A stretch of 64,000 nt of DNA. It comes from Utricularia gibba (taxonomy: Eukaryota; Streptophyta; Magnoliopsida; Lamiales; Lentibulariaceae). Location: positions 1,302,001 through 1,366,000 of the forward strand of contig NEEC01000002.1 in assembly GCA_002189035.1 (NCBI GenBank). Direction: 5' to 3'. Under the pieces are notes generated by a model. It did not search any database. It saw only the letters and a program-made list of their open reading frames with translations, and was not told the origin of the DNA. Below are positions 1-9,996 of the stretch, one piece after another. The position numbers and the translations under genes are program-made. Every line of letters starts with the position of its first letter. Positions within the stretch are counted from its first letter, which is position 1.

Positions 1-1633
1 TCGAGCAGTTGAATCTCCAGAACTAAAAGTGCACATGAGCTGACACACTTAGACAGAAGAGAATGTAATACATCAAAAGCAACTAAAGGTCGATAACACA
101 AAAAAGAGGCTCAACATTTTGGCAACCTTACCCAGAAGCAAGGATAGACCCTGTAGGATTCCATGCACACGCAATAACCTGTGAGGAGCACAAGTTATAG
201 GCAGTTAAGAGACTACCGACATTGCTTGTAGCCTAAGACTGGGACCTTATGGCAAAGCACTCCTAATTTCACTTATAAACATCAATTTTTTTGGTTATTA
301 GAAGCACTTCTCCAAAAGATGATGAATACATTACATGTGCAAAATAAGGGTAAAACAGGAATGCAGCACTTACATGCAGCTAAAAAATAGAGAAAACAGA
401 TAAAAATAAGAACAAACCTCAGACGCATGACCTTGCAGAACTGTCACATCGGACTTTGAAATTTCACGGGTCACCAAATCATCTGGAGGACAAATATCCA
501 TCGGTTCCATTCCTGTTAAAATTTAATGAAAGTACCCAATCAGTACATGTCCTTGCCTTGACCCAAGAAGAGTTCACATTCATTTGATATTGCAACGGTT
601 ATTAGATTTAAATGTGGATACTAATACAACACCATATTTTGTATCCCAAACTTGAACTGGACATAATTTGCCCCATCACACTTATACATGAGTGAACCAG
701 TTCCGTCTATACTAATACAACATCATTCAGGTTATTCGTTATGAACAGATAGGGGGAAATATTTCAAAGCATTCTCACCTCTATCCCCTCTTTTATCATC
801 AACTACAACCTTGGACTCCTCCACAGAAAGATCAGCTGTCTCTCGAAACGACTTTTCCTTCTCTTTTACCTTTGCTGCATCCTTTTCCTTCTCCATCCTC
901 CCTTTATCTCGTCCTCTCTGCTGTTTTATCTTCCCCTTTACCATCTCAATCCCATCATCTTCAACATTTGCATTTTGCTTCTTACAGGATTTTTCTCTAT
1001 CCTTCTCTTTTTTTTCTTTAACTATATTTTGGAGTTCATCCACACCCTTGGTTATAAGATCAAGAGGATTAAGAAATTGAAAATCTTCATCTGCATCCAA
1101 ATCCTCCTGAAGCCCTAAGCAATAAAAAATCAGGAAGACATTCTCATACAACGTAAACACAAAAACAATAAAACTCCCACATCGCGCACGTACATCGCTT
1201 AGGTTAGCCTCTAATTCCAGATACATAATTCCCCTCTGAACAAATGTAACAAGAGCACCAGGGGGAACTAAGTTGCCATCAATTGTACTTTTACTGATTC
1301 CTGCTTCACATCCTAAAGTGAAAGCTGAATGGGTGAACCCTGAATACACGAACGGTGGAAGGTTAGAGCACATTTACTGCATACTACATCCGAGAAATTC
1401 TTTTAACAGGTGGTGCAGATTAGAAAACAGGCAGAATTCACAACACGAAAGTTGAAATCTTCGATAATGAATTCAAAACATCAATTGGATAGATGAAGAC
1501 GTGTACAAAATAAAGTTCGATTTACAAAAAAAAAATCACTAGAAAAAGGCAGAGTAGGGAGAGGAACTAGACCAGATTCATTAAGGTAGCGAAATATGAG
1601 GTAGTTCAACTCTGCAGACGTTATCGAGGGCAT
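1..1633 (-). CDS. HOS15: HOS15-like LisH/WD40 repeat protein, 5' part only
   Basis: The product is the plant relative of TBL1/TBLR1, a nuclear WD40 protein that works with histone deacetylases and as a CUL4 substrate receptor in cold responses (family knowledge). Exons read from the minus strand are 1573-1633, 1194-1339, 779-1106, 418-512, 132-178 and 1-22, all with GT-AG borders and compatible phase, giving the first 233 residues. The start at 1633 opens a LisH motif (ELNYLIFRYLNESGFTHSAF, residues 7-26). A Lys/Glu-rich linker follows at about 85-175. The first WD40 blade begins with TVLQGHASEV and reaches ACAWNPTGSILASGSGD at the window edge. The remaining WD40 blades lie outside the window. 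The gene is divergent from MAF1, and the two starts are 242 bp apart, so they probably share a promoter. Confidence 0.93.
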
Positions 1634-1875
1634 AGTTTCCAATCTCCCTTCGAATGTAAAAGTTCAATTCCCAGGTTGCCGTTGGCAAGCCTCCCTCCGC
1701 CGATGACAATCGACAGAGGTAGTTTATTTGTCATCGAAAAAGTGTGGGCCTGGGCCGAACTCATTCTAAATCTTACAAGCCCACCAAGTGATCCTGCGAA
1801 ATGTTTGCTATTCATTCCATCCCCTGGAATACATCTTCCGTAAAGACTCCCACCAGATCAAAATCTGCGGTCGCC
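1634..1875. promoter_or_regulatory. Shared divergent promoter of HOS15-like and MAF1-like genes
   Basis: These 242 bases separate two head-to-head start codons, so both 5' UTRs and core promoters must fit here. I see no clear TATA box. Bidirectional use is an inference from the spacing. Confidence 0.5.
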
Positions 1876-2286
1876 ATGGCCGAATCCGAGCAACCACCGG
1901 CGCAATCTAAAGCTGCCTCCACATCAGAGAAACGCAATAATGCCGTCGCGACGTTCAGAATTTGGCCGCCGACCGAAAACACGCGTGACGGAGTAAGAAA
2001 CCTCCTGATCGAGACACTCTCATCCCCCTCCATTCTCCCGAAGCGACACAATCGCGATGAATTGATCGCCGCCGTGAAGATGATCGAACAAGACGCGTAC
2101 AATGCAGCGGCGAGCACCGCGGCGTCCGACGACGGAATCGCGATTCTGCAGGCTTACTCCAAGAGAATCACTATTCACATCCTGGACGAAGTCAAGGCCG
2201 CTAGATCCACCGACTCCGTCTCCTCTCAGCCCAAACCCAACGGCCCGACGCGTAAGGCGGCGGATACCGACGCGACGTGCAGTTGA
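1876..2286 (+). CDS. MAF1: WPP-domain protein, MFP1 attachment factor 1 (MAF1)-like
   Basis: This is a single-exon gene for a 136-residue protein. The WPP domain occupies roughly residues 25-125. Its signature FRIWPPTENTRDGVRN and the following LIETLSSPSILPKR are plain to see, then a helical stretch ending ITIHILDEV. WPP domains target proteins to the plant nuclear envelope and bind WIT/WIP and RanGAP partners (family knowledge). The ATG at 1876 was chosen because the protein then begins MAESEQPP, as in the family. An upstream in-frame ATG at 1801 would add 25 residues that look like UTR. The tail is Ser/Pro/Lys-rich and not conserved. Confidence 0.9.
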   Translation: MAESEQPPAQSKAASTSEKRNNAVATFRIWPPTENTRDGVRNLLIETLSSPSILPKRHNRDELIAAVKMIEQDAYNAAASTAASDDGIAILQAYSKRITIHILDEVKAARSTDSVSSQPKPNGPTRKAADTDATCS

Positions 2287-2876
2287 TGCCTCATTCCGAT
2301 TCCTTCGTATCTTATTGAATAACGAAAACTATTTATTGCAATAATCATGTAGAAGAATCTAACACATGAACGCACATATTGGAATCGAACGGCGTAGCAA
2401 ACTCGGGAGGCGCTAGTGGCAACATTTATGTCATTTTCAAAAAGAGAAAAATGTTTTAAATAAATTATTTTTAAAAATATTAAATTCCCAATTATGAGCC
2501 CGGCACCATCGCCCTTATCATGTTATCAACTTGGTCTCCGGAGGAAGACGACGCCCGGAGCAGGCCCCGTCGATTCCTGTTTGAAGTTCTGTGTCAATGT
2601 AACAGTGAAACACCGGAATGTTTTCTCCGGCGTCGTCTTCTTCTAGAGTCGGAGCTAAACGATGAGAGTACACAACGCTAAATTTAATGAATACAGAGAA
2701 AGGTATACTGGTTGGCTAGGTTGGATCCATGAAGTGCGTACAGAAAGCTAGACAGACAGGCGATTTACCGGACGGGGGAGAAGGGAGGACTGATACATAC
2801 AGGGAGGTTGATTACCGTGCGGAGATGAATGAAGAATCACGGCGGCGGGAGGCGACCTGGGGACTTGAACCCAGAT
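2287..2876. other. Intergenic, convergent 3' ends of MAF1 and the DREB gene
   Basis: The first 120 bases are probably the MAF1 3' UTR, and the right part is probably the 3' UTR of the minus-strand DREB gene. An AT-rich stretch sits at 2430-2490. No further gene is recognised. Confidence 0.5.
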
Positions 2877-3332
2877 TCAATTATCCTCAAAATCATCCTC
2901 CGGGGACGGGTACTCGTTCAAATCAGGTTTCTGCACGATGCGGGACGGCGTCGTTCCAGGTGCGGCGGTGGCGGCGGCGCCGGAGTGAAGCGCGTCTACC
3001 ATAGTCCCGACTTCGGTGGCCCTCTTCCGTATGGCGGCGGCGGAGAGATCCATGGGGCGGGCGTCGTTGAGGACGTACTCCGGGAAATTGAGACGCGCGG
3101 TGGGGCCCCTGAGGTAAAACAAGGCGGTGTCGTAAGCGCGGGCGGCTGCGATCGGGGAGGAGTAGGAACCCAGCCAGATTCGCGTCCGTTTGTTGGGTTC
3201 CCGGATCTCGGCGACCCATTTCCCCCACTTACGCATCCGGATGCCCCGGTACACCTTCTCCGACGGCTCCTGGTGCTTCCGTTTCGCGATCTCCGCCCTC
3301 GAGGGAGAGGAGGCGCAGCACACGGTTTCCAT
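2877..3332 (-). CDS. AP2/ERF transcription factor, DREB A-5 type with EAR repression motif
   Basis: This intronless gene encodes 151 residues. The single AP2 domain spans about 27-85, with [18 protein letters not shown] in the beta-sheet face and WLGSY, AARAYD and LNFPE in the rest. The [14 protein letters not shown] pattern is typical of ERF group II (DREB A-5), and Val in the WVAEIR segment is the DREB-type residue. The C-terminus carries DLNEYP at about residues 137-142, a DLNxxP EAR motif, so the protein is likely a transcriptional repressor that recruits co-repressors. Overlapping long reading frames on the other strand here are shadows of GC-rich coding sequence. The exact orthologue among ERF008-015 cannot be named. 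Confidence 0.93.
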   Translation of the reverse strand: METVCCASSPSRAEIAKRKHQEPSEKVYRGIRMRKWGKWVAEIREPNKRTRIWLGSYSSPIAAARAYDTALFYLRGPTARLNFPEYVLNDARPMDLSAAAIRKRATEVGTMVDALHSGAAATAAPGTTPSRIVQKPDLNEYPSPEDDFEDN

Positions 3333-3442
3333 GCGAGGGAGGGCACTCGGAATTAGGGTTTGGCGGCGGCGGCGGCGTCTCCCCAGGGAATCATTTCATT
3401 TTCCTCTCGCGAAATCTACCCCGTTCCCCATCCCCGGCGCCC

Positions 3443-3452
3443 TATATATATA
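3443..3452 (-). promoter_or_regulatory. TATA box of the DREB gene
   Basis: A perfect alternating TA run lies 110 bp upstream of the DREB start codon, in an otherwise GC-rich stretch. The position suits a TATA box followed by a 5' leader of about 70-80 bases. Confidence 0.6.
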
Positions 3453-5490
3453 GCCAGGAAGGAAACCCCAAATTTGCAATTTTGACCCTCACCCGGTAGG
3501 GCAGGGCGGGGCAGGGGATCCTTTCAACGTCCATTAAATTAGCCCCGCCGTACATTCCCATTAAACCAGTCACCACTCCCCTCCCCTCCCCTCAAAGCAT
3601 CAAATTCAGGCCCATCGGAAGCATCGCCGGGGCGCGGAGGCGATCACGTCATCCGCCTCCACGCCGACGGCGGTGATTCATTCATTCATTAATGGAGATG
3701 CAGCAGCAGCCATGAGGCATACGGGGGTTTGAATTAAATTAATGTAAGTTGGGGATGAGGACAACAAATAATGAAAGGGTGTCGGCGCAGCCGTCAGGAG
3801 AATGGGCGGAGATAAGTACAAGTCGGCCGACACCGGGAGTTGGGGTCATGTCGTACAGCAGCCGCTGCCTCTGACAGCCACCGGCCCCTGGCCCCACCAC
3901 CCCTCGATCCGATCATATGCCTTCCATGTTCTTCAACCACCCCTTTGTTCTCCTCCGCACTCCCTCTCTGTCTGTCATTACGCATGAACCAGCAGCCACC
4001 TTCCCCACGCAATGCAACCCGACTTCATCCCCTGCTACAATCCATCCAAATAATCCTATCTGAGATTTTTTTATTCCTAGATATTGAATGCACAAAACGC
4101 ATAATATTCTATATGATAAAATTGTGATATGTTACATCACTATTTGGGATTTTTTTTTAATTAGATTATGTAGTTTTAAAAGTAAAATTATAAATTATAG
4201 AGTATTTAATTGATAAATTTAAATAAATTTTGAATTATATGAGTTTTTTTTAATCTTGCCTACATAGATTTATTAAAAACCACATCCCATTATTTTACTT
4301 AAATCAATTTATCTAATTTCTAATTCCAGTAACTAAATACTAAATACAAAATTAATCTTTATACATAATTTTTATTTAAATCCAAGTAAATTAAATTTGG
4401 AGTTATCGAGAGTTAAGAGTTCTAAATGGAAAAATAAGATGAGATTTAAGTTAGTTGTCAATTTTAATTACAATTTTATCGAATCTCTATAATTATTACT
4501 AATTTAGACCATACTTGTAATTTATGATGAAATGTTACAATGGGGTCCACCTCTGAGGCTATAATAATGTTTTTACTGGGATAAATAAGGCAAGTCCAAG
4601 CAGGCCTTTCTATTTCATTTTAGGGGGGTAAGTCGGCAAATGATGTTCGCGTACCGTACAGCTCAGCGACGGATAAAGATGGAAATATTTAATTTCAGAA
4701 AAATCACTAAAGAAGAAAAAAAAAGTGTCAACCGAGGTTAAGAATATCCCTTGGGAAGTCGACATTATTCCTCTTGGACCACATGACACTAATTTCCCGG
4801 GATGTAATAACAACAAGTACAGGAGGAGAAAGCCATGGCATGAGTTCACTAGTTTTCAATGCCTGATGGTGAACACCTCCAACCATGGTATTTAACCATG
4901 GTTAGTTGCGGTAAATAATAATCATAATTTGTGTGTAACTGTTGAAACAGCTCACTGAAAAGGAGCCGACCGATGAGTAGTAGTTGCAACTTGGCACTGC
5001 AACCTTTTCAATTCGGATGCAGCATCCCCAGCAAAGGAATTAACCCTTTTTTAACCCGGGGCCACGGGGGAGCTGGTAAAAAGTAAAGGCATTTACCATC
5101 CTCAGTGAAAAATTTTGGGTGGAGTGAGTAAATCCTCCACCCGGTTACGTGGCTGAGTCCTGATCGGAGATATTTGATCGGCGGCGATATAAATGATGAT
5201 GGTACGGACACCGCCGGTTTTGAGACTCCTTTCTGAATGACAAAGCAAAACGGTGGTCTCACAGAGTTTGTCAGCATAAAATAGATCAGGAGTTTATTAA
5301 GGAGATAAAAGTGGATGCATATAATAGCAGGGAAATGAAGATGATGCAAAGCTGAGGCAGATGGAGTGGTACTAAGAATCAAGTATGCGGCAAGTCCGCA
5401 TTACTAGAGGATTCATAAACAAGTTATATGGAAAAGCTGTCTAAAAATCATCAGGACAACTGCAATGTTACAATCGAAGGGTTGGCAGAT
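3453..5490. other. Intergenic region between the DREB gene and RER1
   Basis: The left 500 bases are the GC-rich upstream region of the DREB gene, with C-rich runs near 3570-3595. From about 4060 to 4520 the sequence is strongly AT-rich. The right part (about 5000-5490) is more balanced and may hold the RER1 3' UTR. Short open frames here have no recognisable domain and I do not call them genes. Confidence 0.5.
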
Positions 5491-6843
5491 TTATGGCCTG
5501 AGCTCAGACGCAACGGAGCTTGTTTCATCAGATGGTGCTGGCTTCTTTCCATAGCGCTGAAACAGAAAAGCTAGTGTATGGGACATGAAGAAGAAATACA
5601 AAAATGTTGTGCTGGTTCAAATGCAAGTTTAGAGCACCAACCTGCTTTCCAAATGTGAAGGGCACGTACTTGTATTTGATCATATGCATAATCTGTCTTT
5701 TCATGGTGGAAACAAAGAGAACTACCCAGTAGAATAGGAGAACCGGCCAGAACACGGGCACATCGAAGGCGCTGAAGAATGTCAGCATCATAGAAAAGCA
5801 TATGGCCTTTGCAAGTGAATGCCTGCATTCATGTTTACCGACAAAAAGCAGAAAAACTTCGGAATATATCAGCAGCTCTAATTAATAATTTATCATGGGT
5901 GCAAACAGAAAACTTAAAACTGTATCTTACGAAGAGATCACTTGATTAGAAGTCACACACACTGATTGCCAGTTAATGTATCAAATAAACTCTGAAGGCA
6001 TGGATATCCCTAGACCAACACCTCTAAGAGAAAAACAAGATTAATAAAACACAGGCAATGCTCAAATCTTTTCAAAAATCATTGCGGGTCAATTTTTTTC
6101 CCACAAGCCAGAATGCAGGCATTTGAGTGCAAATCTAGGATGACGAAAACCTCAGCTGGCAGCCTAATAGCCTTCATCCTTAACAAGGATTAACACGAAT
6201 TTAGCTCAGATTATGAAATTAAGGAAGAATGCACAAATGGATTTCAATGACTTTATCATCAAGACTAGGTCATCTGACAATTCTTACTAACAGCTATGCA
6301 ATTTCCTTCCGAATTCCAGAAATGTATATAAATCAGAATCAGGTAGAACCTAATTCGTCAGAGGGTTGCCTCATAACGCACAGGAAACGGCTGCGATTCC
6401 CACAGTATGGTCAACGCATACAAAATCCACATAATCGCTGAAGCCGAAAGCAGTAGCAAGAAAATCCCATCTCACCAGAACTTAAACTCCGGAAGTCGTC
6501 GAACGAAAGGGCGGAACTCATCGGAGCCCAAGGTGGGCAATTTAGGCCCATCGAGAAGCTCCTGCATCTCAGGGTCCACCTGCGGCGACAAGAACGCGAT
6601 GAGCAGTTGGAGGATGTAAATCCCAAGGGCGTACGTCACGACGTAGAATCCCTCCAAAAGGTAAACGCGCAGCGCATAAACGAAGGCGATCGCCATCAGA
6701 AAGATCCATCTATACAGAACCAGGGGCGTCGTCTTGTCCAGAAAATGCTGGTACCGCTGCCATATGGAATGGCTGAACTGCGTGAAGGCGGAGCCGGCGG
6801 TGTCATCGCCGCCGGGAGCCAAACCTCCGCCGACCGTAGTCAT
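5491..6843 (-). CDS. RER1: RER1-type Golgi retrieval receptor
   Basis: RER1 proteins are four-span membrane proteins of the early Golgi that return ER membrane proteins and unassembled subunits to the ER in COPI vesicles. Exons are 6476-6843, 5642-5822 and 5491-5556, giving 204 residues. Visible family hallmarks are [10 protein letters not shown] near residue 40, the hydrophobic hairpin [37 protein letters not shown] across the first splice junction, [14 protein letters not shown], and [24 protein letters not shown] before a polar tail. The start at 6843 opens MTTVGGGL, the normal N-terminus. Length matches the family. The alpha-COP gene at 23.5 kb encodes a subunit of the coat that RER1 uses, but they are not close neighbours. 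Confidence 0.96.
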
Positions 6844-7482
6844 TATCCTCCGTATCTAACCTCTAGCTACGGATCGATTCATCGACTATCATGAATTCAA
6901 AGAAATACGCTCCTACCTAAATGCAGGGACCCAATTGGGCCACGCATTTCAAAGCCCAATTACCCCATGTGGGCCGATCGCCTAAGGGCTTGCCCCCAAT
7001 TTCCACTTCTACCCTTACAAATATCAGCAACAGGATGTGAAATGTCGCAAATACCCATGCATCGTAATAAAATGTTTTAATTTTTATGATAGTATAAATG
7101 TTATTTTGTGTATTTTGTAGAAAATATGATTAAAAATTGTTTTATTAGAATCAATTTTCAAAATTTAATGAGTCATTTAAAAAAATAATCATCATAATTT
7201 TCCTTCACACACACTAAAATTAAATTTTTATGCATACAATGATCATTTTTATTATACATTTAATTTTTTTACTCCTGTAATCAATGGTCACAATGTAGAC
7301 ATGGATTCAGAAATCACATAGTCGAACAAAGGAAGACAATTTAGATTAGATCGTCCATCCACTCGAACAATGTTTCAAGGGAGAAGCAACAACTCTCCTT
7401 TAACCAAGAGATAAAGAAAGAACATACTTTGATCTATCCTTTTCCTAGTTTCTGCATCTTCTCTTCCTCAAGGTCGCCATCC
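6844..7482. other. Intergenic region, RER1 upstream side
   Basis: GC-balanced promoter-like sequence to about 7020 gives way to AT-rich DNA at 7070-7290. The far right may be the 3' UTR of the COR27-like gene. Nothing else is recognised. Confidence 0.5.
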
Positions 7483-8695
7483 TCAGAAGTTCTGATCCAT
7501 CACCTCTGTTTTAAGACTAGCATAAGCCATTTTCTATCTCTGAAAGTAATCATTGCATGCAAAAGAATAAAGCTTTGATCTTGAAACAGCTACCTGCGTA
7601 GCTGTGGATGGCGTCCTGGTTCTGGAATCGATGCTCGTTCCGGGGGTATGGTTGACAGCTAAACAACGGAGGTGGGGTGGAGCTTTTGCATTTGAGGTTG
7701 AGAATTCTCCATCTGATTCACCTTGCATCAGTTTGCACAGCTGCACACAAGGTTTTTGCAGAGTCAGGCCATGATTTTTAATTCTAAGTACTTTGGTTAA
7801 GTTTCACCCCAGCATTGGAAATCCGGCTTTCAGTGCAGCAGTCACAAAAAACACACTAAAAAAACAAACAAGTTAGTCATCTGGCAGCACTTCCTGTCAA
7901 ACCTGATTCCGGTGTTTCGATGTTGTCAATCCCACCTGGTGGTTTCGATCAGTGTCGAGGTCAAGCGACTCGTATAGCTGATCAACAAACAACGCTTCCA
8001 TGGTTTTGAGATACAAGGTATGCTTTTCATCAGTCCACTCTGTTGGCTTTGGCTCAACTGCTTGATAATGCTGCAAAATATGGAAGCAAGCAGTTTTGTA
8101 AGACAAAGTAAGTGCACTGAAGCAGAAGAAGCCATCTGTTGCCACAGACCGTATTCAATGTCAGATAATGTCATGCAGTTTTACAAAACGATGAAATTTA
8201 GGCAAATCTGCTAGGCACATACACTCTCAGTGTCAGAACTGTAATCTACACAGGCAAATTTGGAATCAATCGTGCGATAAGAAAACAAACGACGAGAACA
8301 TTTCTGAGAGTTGGATTCCTTCACATCTGTTCACAGTGGGGACAACGTGGGATCCCGTGAACAGTCTCAAATCTATCAATTTTCCAAGATCCAACTACTT
8401 TTAAGACGATTCTCAGTTCTGAGATCAAAATTGCAGATTCTCAAGCCTCACTAATTTATGACTATAACACACCTCTTCACATTCATCGCTCATCCTCCTA
8501 GACACTTCATGAACACATCCAGAAACCCAACAAAGACGGCCTTGAAAAATAACCACCAACAAGATCAAAACCTCGAAAAACGAACGGCACTACCCATACT
8601 CTCGTTTCACAAGGAGAAACGAAACTCACCGCAGAGTTAGGCTTCCCCCTCTTCAGATCACCACTTCTCGCGAAAAAATCAAACGATTCTTCCAT
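7483..8695 (-). CDS. COR27: COLD-REGULATED 27/28-like small nuclear protein
   Basis: COR27 and COR28 are small plant proteins that connect blue-light signalling (COP1), the circadian clock and freezing tolerance (family knowledge). Exons are 8630-8695, 7936-8070, 7594-7740 and probably 7483-7503, giving about 122 residues. The diagnostic block is EWTDEKHTLYLKTMEALFVD, about residues 33-52, followed by QLYESL. A short final exon ends in VMDQNF, resembling the family's C-terminal DQNF motif. The last acceptor is uncertain: a neighbouring AG would stop the frame at once. An acidic peptide (SEDGDLEEEK) lies just past the stop in another frame, so the tail may be truncated. Three evening elements upstream support the assignment. 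Confidence 0.75.
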
Positions 8696-8886
8696 ACCCA
8701 GAAACTTCGAAGCCAGACCGAAATGAGATTTTATTGTGGCTCTGCTCAAAGCAGGGGATTCGCTTCAACGCGGGGGTCCGCTTTGGGTACTCGAGTCTTG
8801 TGGTTCGGAGTGCCAACTCGTTTGGCGCTTTTGCGAAAAGGTCAGCGGATCACCACATAGCCTGCGGCCGTCAAACTCAAGAATCA

Positions 8887-8911
8887 GATATTTCGGGGTC
8901 CCAGAAATATC
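8887..8911. promoter_or_regulatory. Inverted repeat GATATTTC / GAAATATC upstream of COR27-like gene
   Basis: Perfect 8-base arms (8887-8894 and 8904-8911) surround a 9-base spacer, ten bases from the first evening element. The arms resemble evening-element cores. A regulatory role is inferred. Confidence 0.35.
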
Positions 8912-8920
8912 GGGCCACGA

Positions 8921-8929
8921 AAAATATCT
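8921..8929 (+). promoter_or_regulatory. Evening element AAAATATCT, copy 1
   Basis: An exact match to the nine-base element bound by CCA1/LHY/RVE clock factors lies 226 bp upstream of the COR27-like start codon. Confidence 0.6.
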
Positions 8930-9379
8930 CTTTTGTCATGGGCCCCACTCACCCCTCTCTCTTCATCTACCACTTGTCGTATTTTTCTGCTCCGCCATGT
9001 AAATGCACTGATATTTCTCTACAAAAAATCTCCTGTTTTTTTGGGAAAAATAAGGCCACTAAATTCAAATAAAATTAAACATGAGCGCACTTTATCCACA
9101 AAAATAACAACTAAATGATTCTTTTAAAATGTGGTTTTAAATTATTTAAAATTTTAAAATAAAATATTCTCCTCTTCTTATTTTTCATAAATATACCTAA
9201 AAAATTTCAAATTAAATTATTTATTTATAAAAATAAATATTTAATATAATATCTATCTCTAGATATCCTGTTATTTTAAGTACTAAAATTTAAAAATCAT
9301 ATTTACATTGTAAGTATCAACAATGAAATATCTATTTTGGTAGCTTAATATCCACTCGTTTTATTATTAGATAATTAAA

Positions 9380-9388
9380 AGATATTTT
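9380..9388 (-). promoter_or_regulatory. Evening element AAAATATCT, copy 2
   Basis: An exact match on the minus strand, 685 bp upstream of the COR27-like start and in the same orientation as that gene. It sits in AT-rich DNA, where chance matches are more likely. Confidence 0.5.
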
Positions 9389-9467
9389 TTTTGAAAAAAA
9401 TATCAGCCCCCGATGCAGCAACTTGAGCGGATTTTTTTGGGGCGCTTTCAGATGGATTTTTCCATTC

Positions 9468-9476
9468 AGATATTTT
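9468..9476 (-). promoter_or_regulatory. Evening element AAAATATCT, copy 3
   Basis: An exact match on the minus strand, 773 bp upstream of the COR27-like start. A G-box-like CCACGTGTCGG, which also contains the reverse of the CCGAC DRE core, lies further out at about 9821-9831. Confidence 0.5.
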
Positions 9477-9996
9477 TGGGTGGTCTGGTTTCTATTTATT
9501 ACAAATCATTATCATTAATAATTCCTACCTTCCATTCCATTTTTATTTTTTATTTTCTTATTTTATTTCTTTATTATTATATTTTATAAGACAGCAAATA
9601 GATGTCTTTCTATGCAGGGATTCTCATGTTTTTTTTTTCAGAAAAATAAATTTATTGTAAAAAATGTCATTTTCAATTTTTATTATTTATTGAAAAGGTA
9701 TCATTTAATGGGAGATCTGAATACGTGATTGATGCCCACCACGTTCGTGGGGTTGGGTGGTCGTTAGTTACGCCCATAATTATTAATTAATCAATAAATG
9801 AGGGTAATTATCTTAGCGTGCCACGTGTCGGAATCTTATAGGACTAGCGGACGGGAAGATATTGTGCTGATTAAGTAGATAATTAAAATAATTATATTAA
9901 AATAGATAAGGGTGTATGTTTTTACTTAATTGCCCCTACGGTCGGGTTTGTTTGGGGAAATTGGGCTCCTCGTGTTTGGTGTATTGGGCCGGGATT

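Larger units (their letters stand above)
8930..9996. other. Intergenic region between COR27-like and WEB1 genes
   Basis: This long AT-rich upstream region of the COR27-like gene carries the evening elements listed separately and an ACGT-core motif near 9823. The right 100 bases probably contain the WEB1 3' UTR. No gene is seen. Confidence 0.5.

Noticed and set aside
2829..3356. 175-residue plus-strand frame opposite the DREB gene
   Set aside because: It is antisense to a clear AP2/ERF gene in GC-rich DNA and has no domain. It is a shadow.
5008..5382. 124-residue minus-strand frame in the DREB-RER1 gap
   Set aside because: It has low-complexity hydrophobic composition, no recognisable motif and no splice partners. 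It is not called as a gene.
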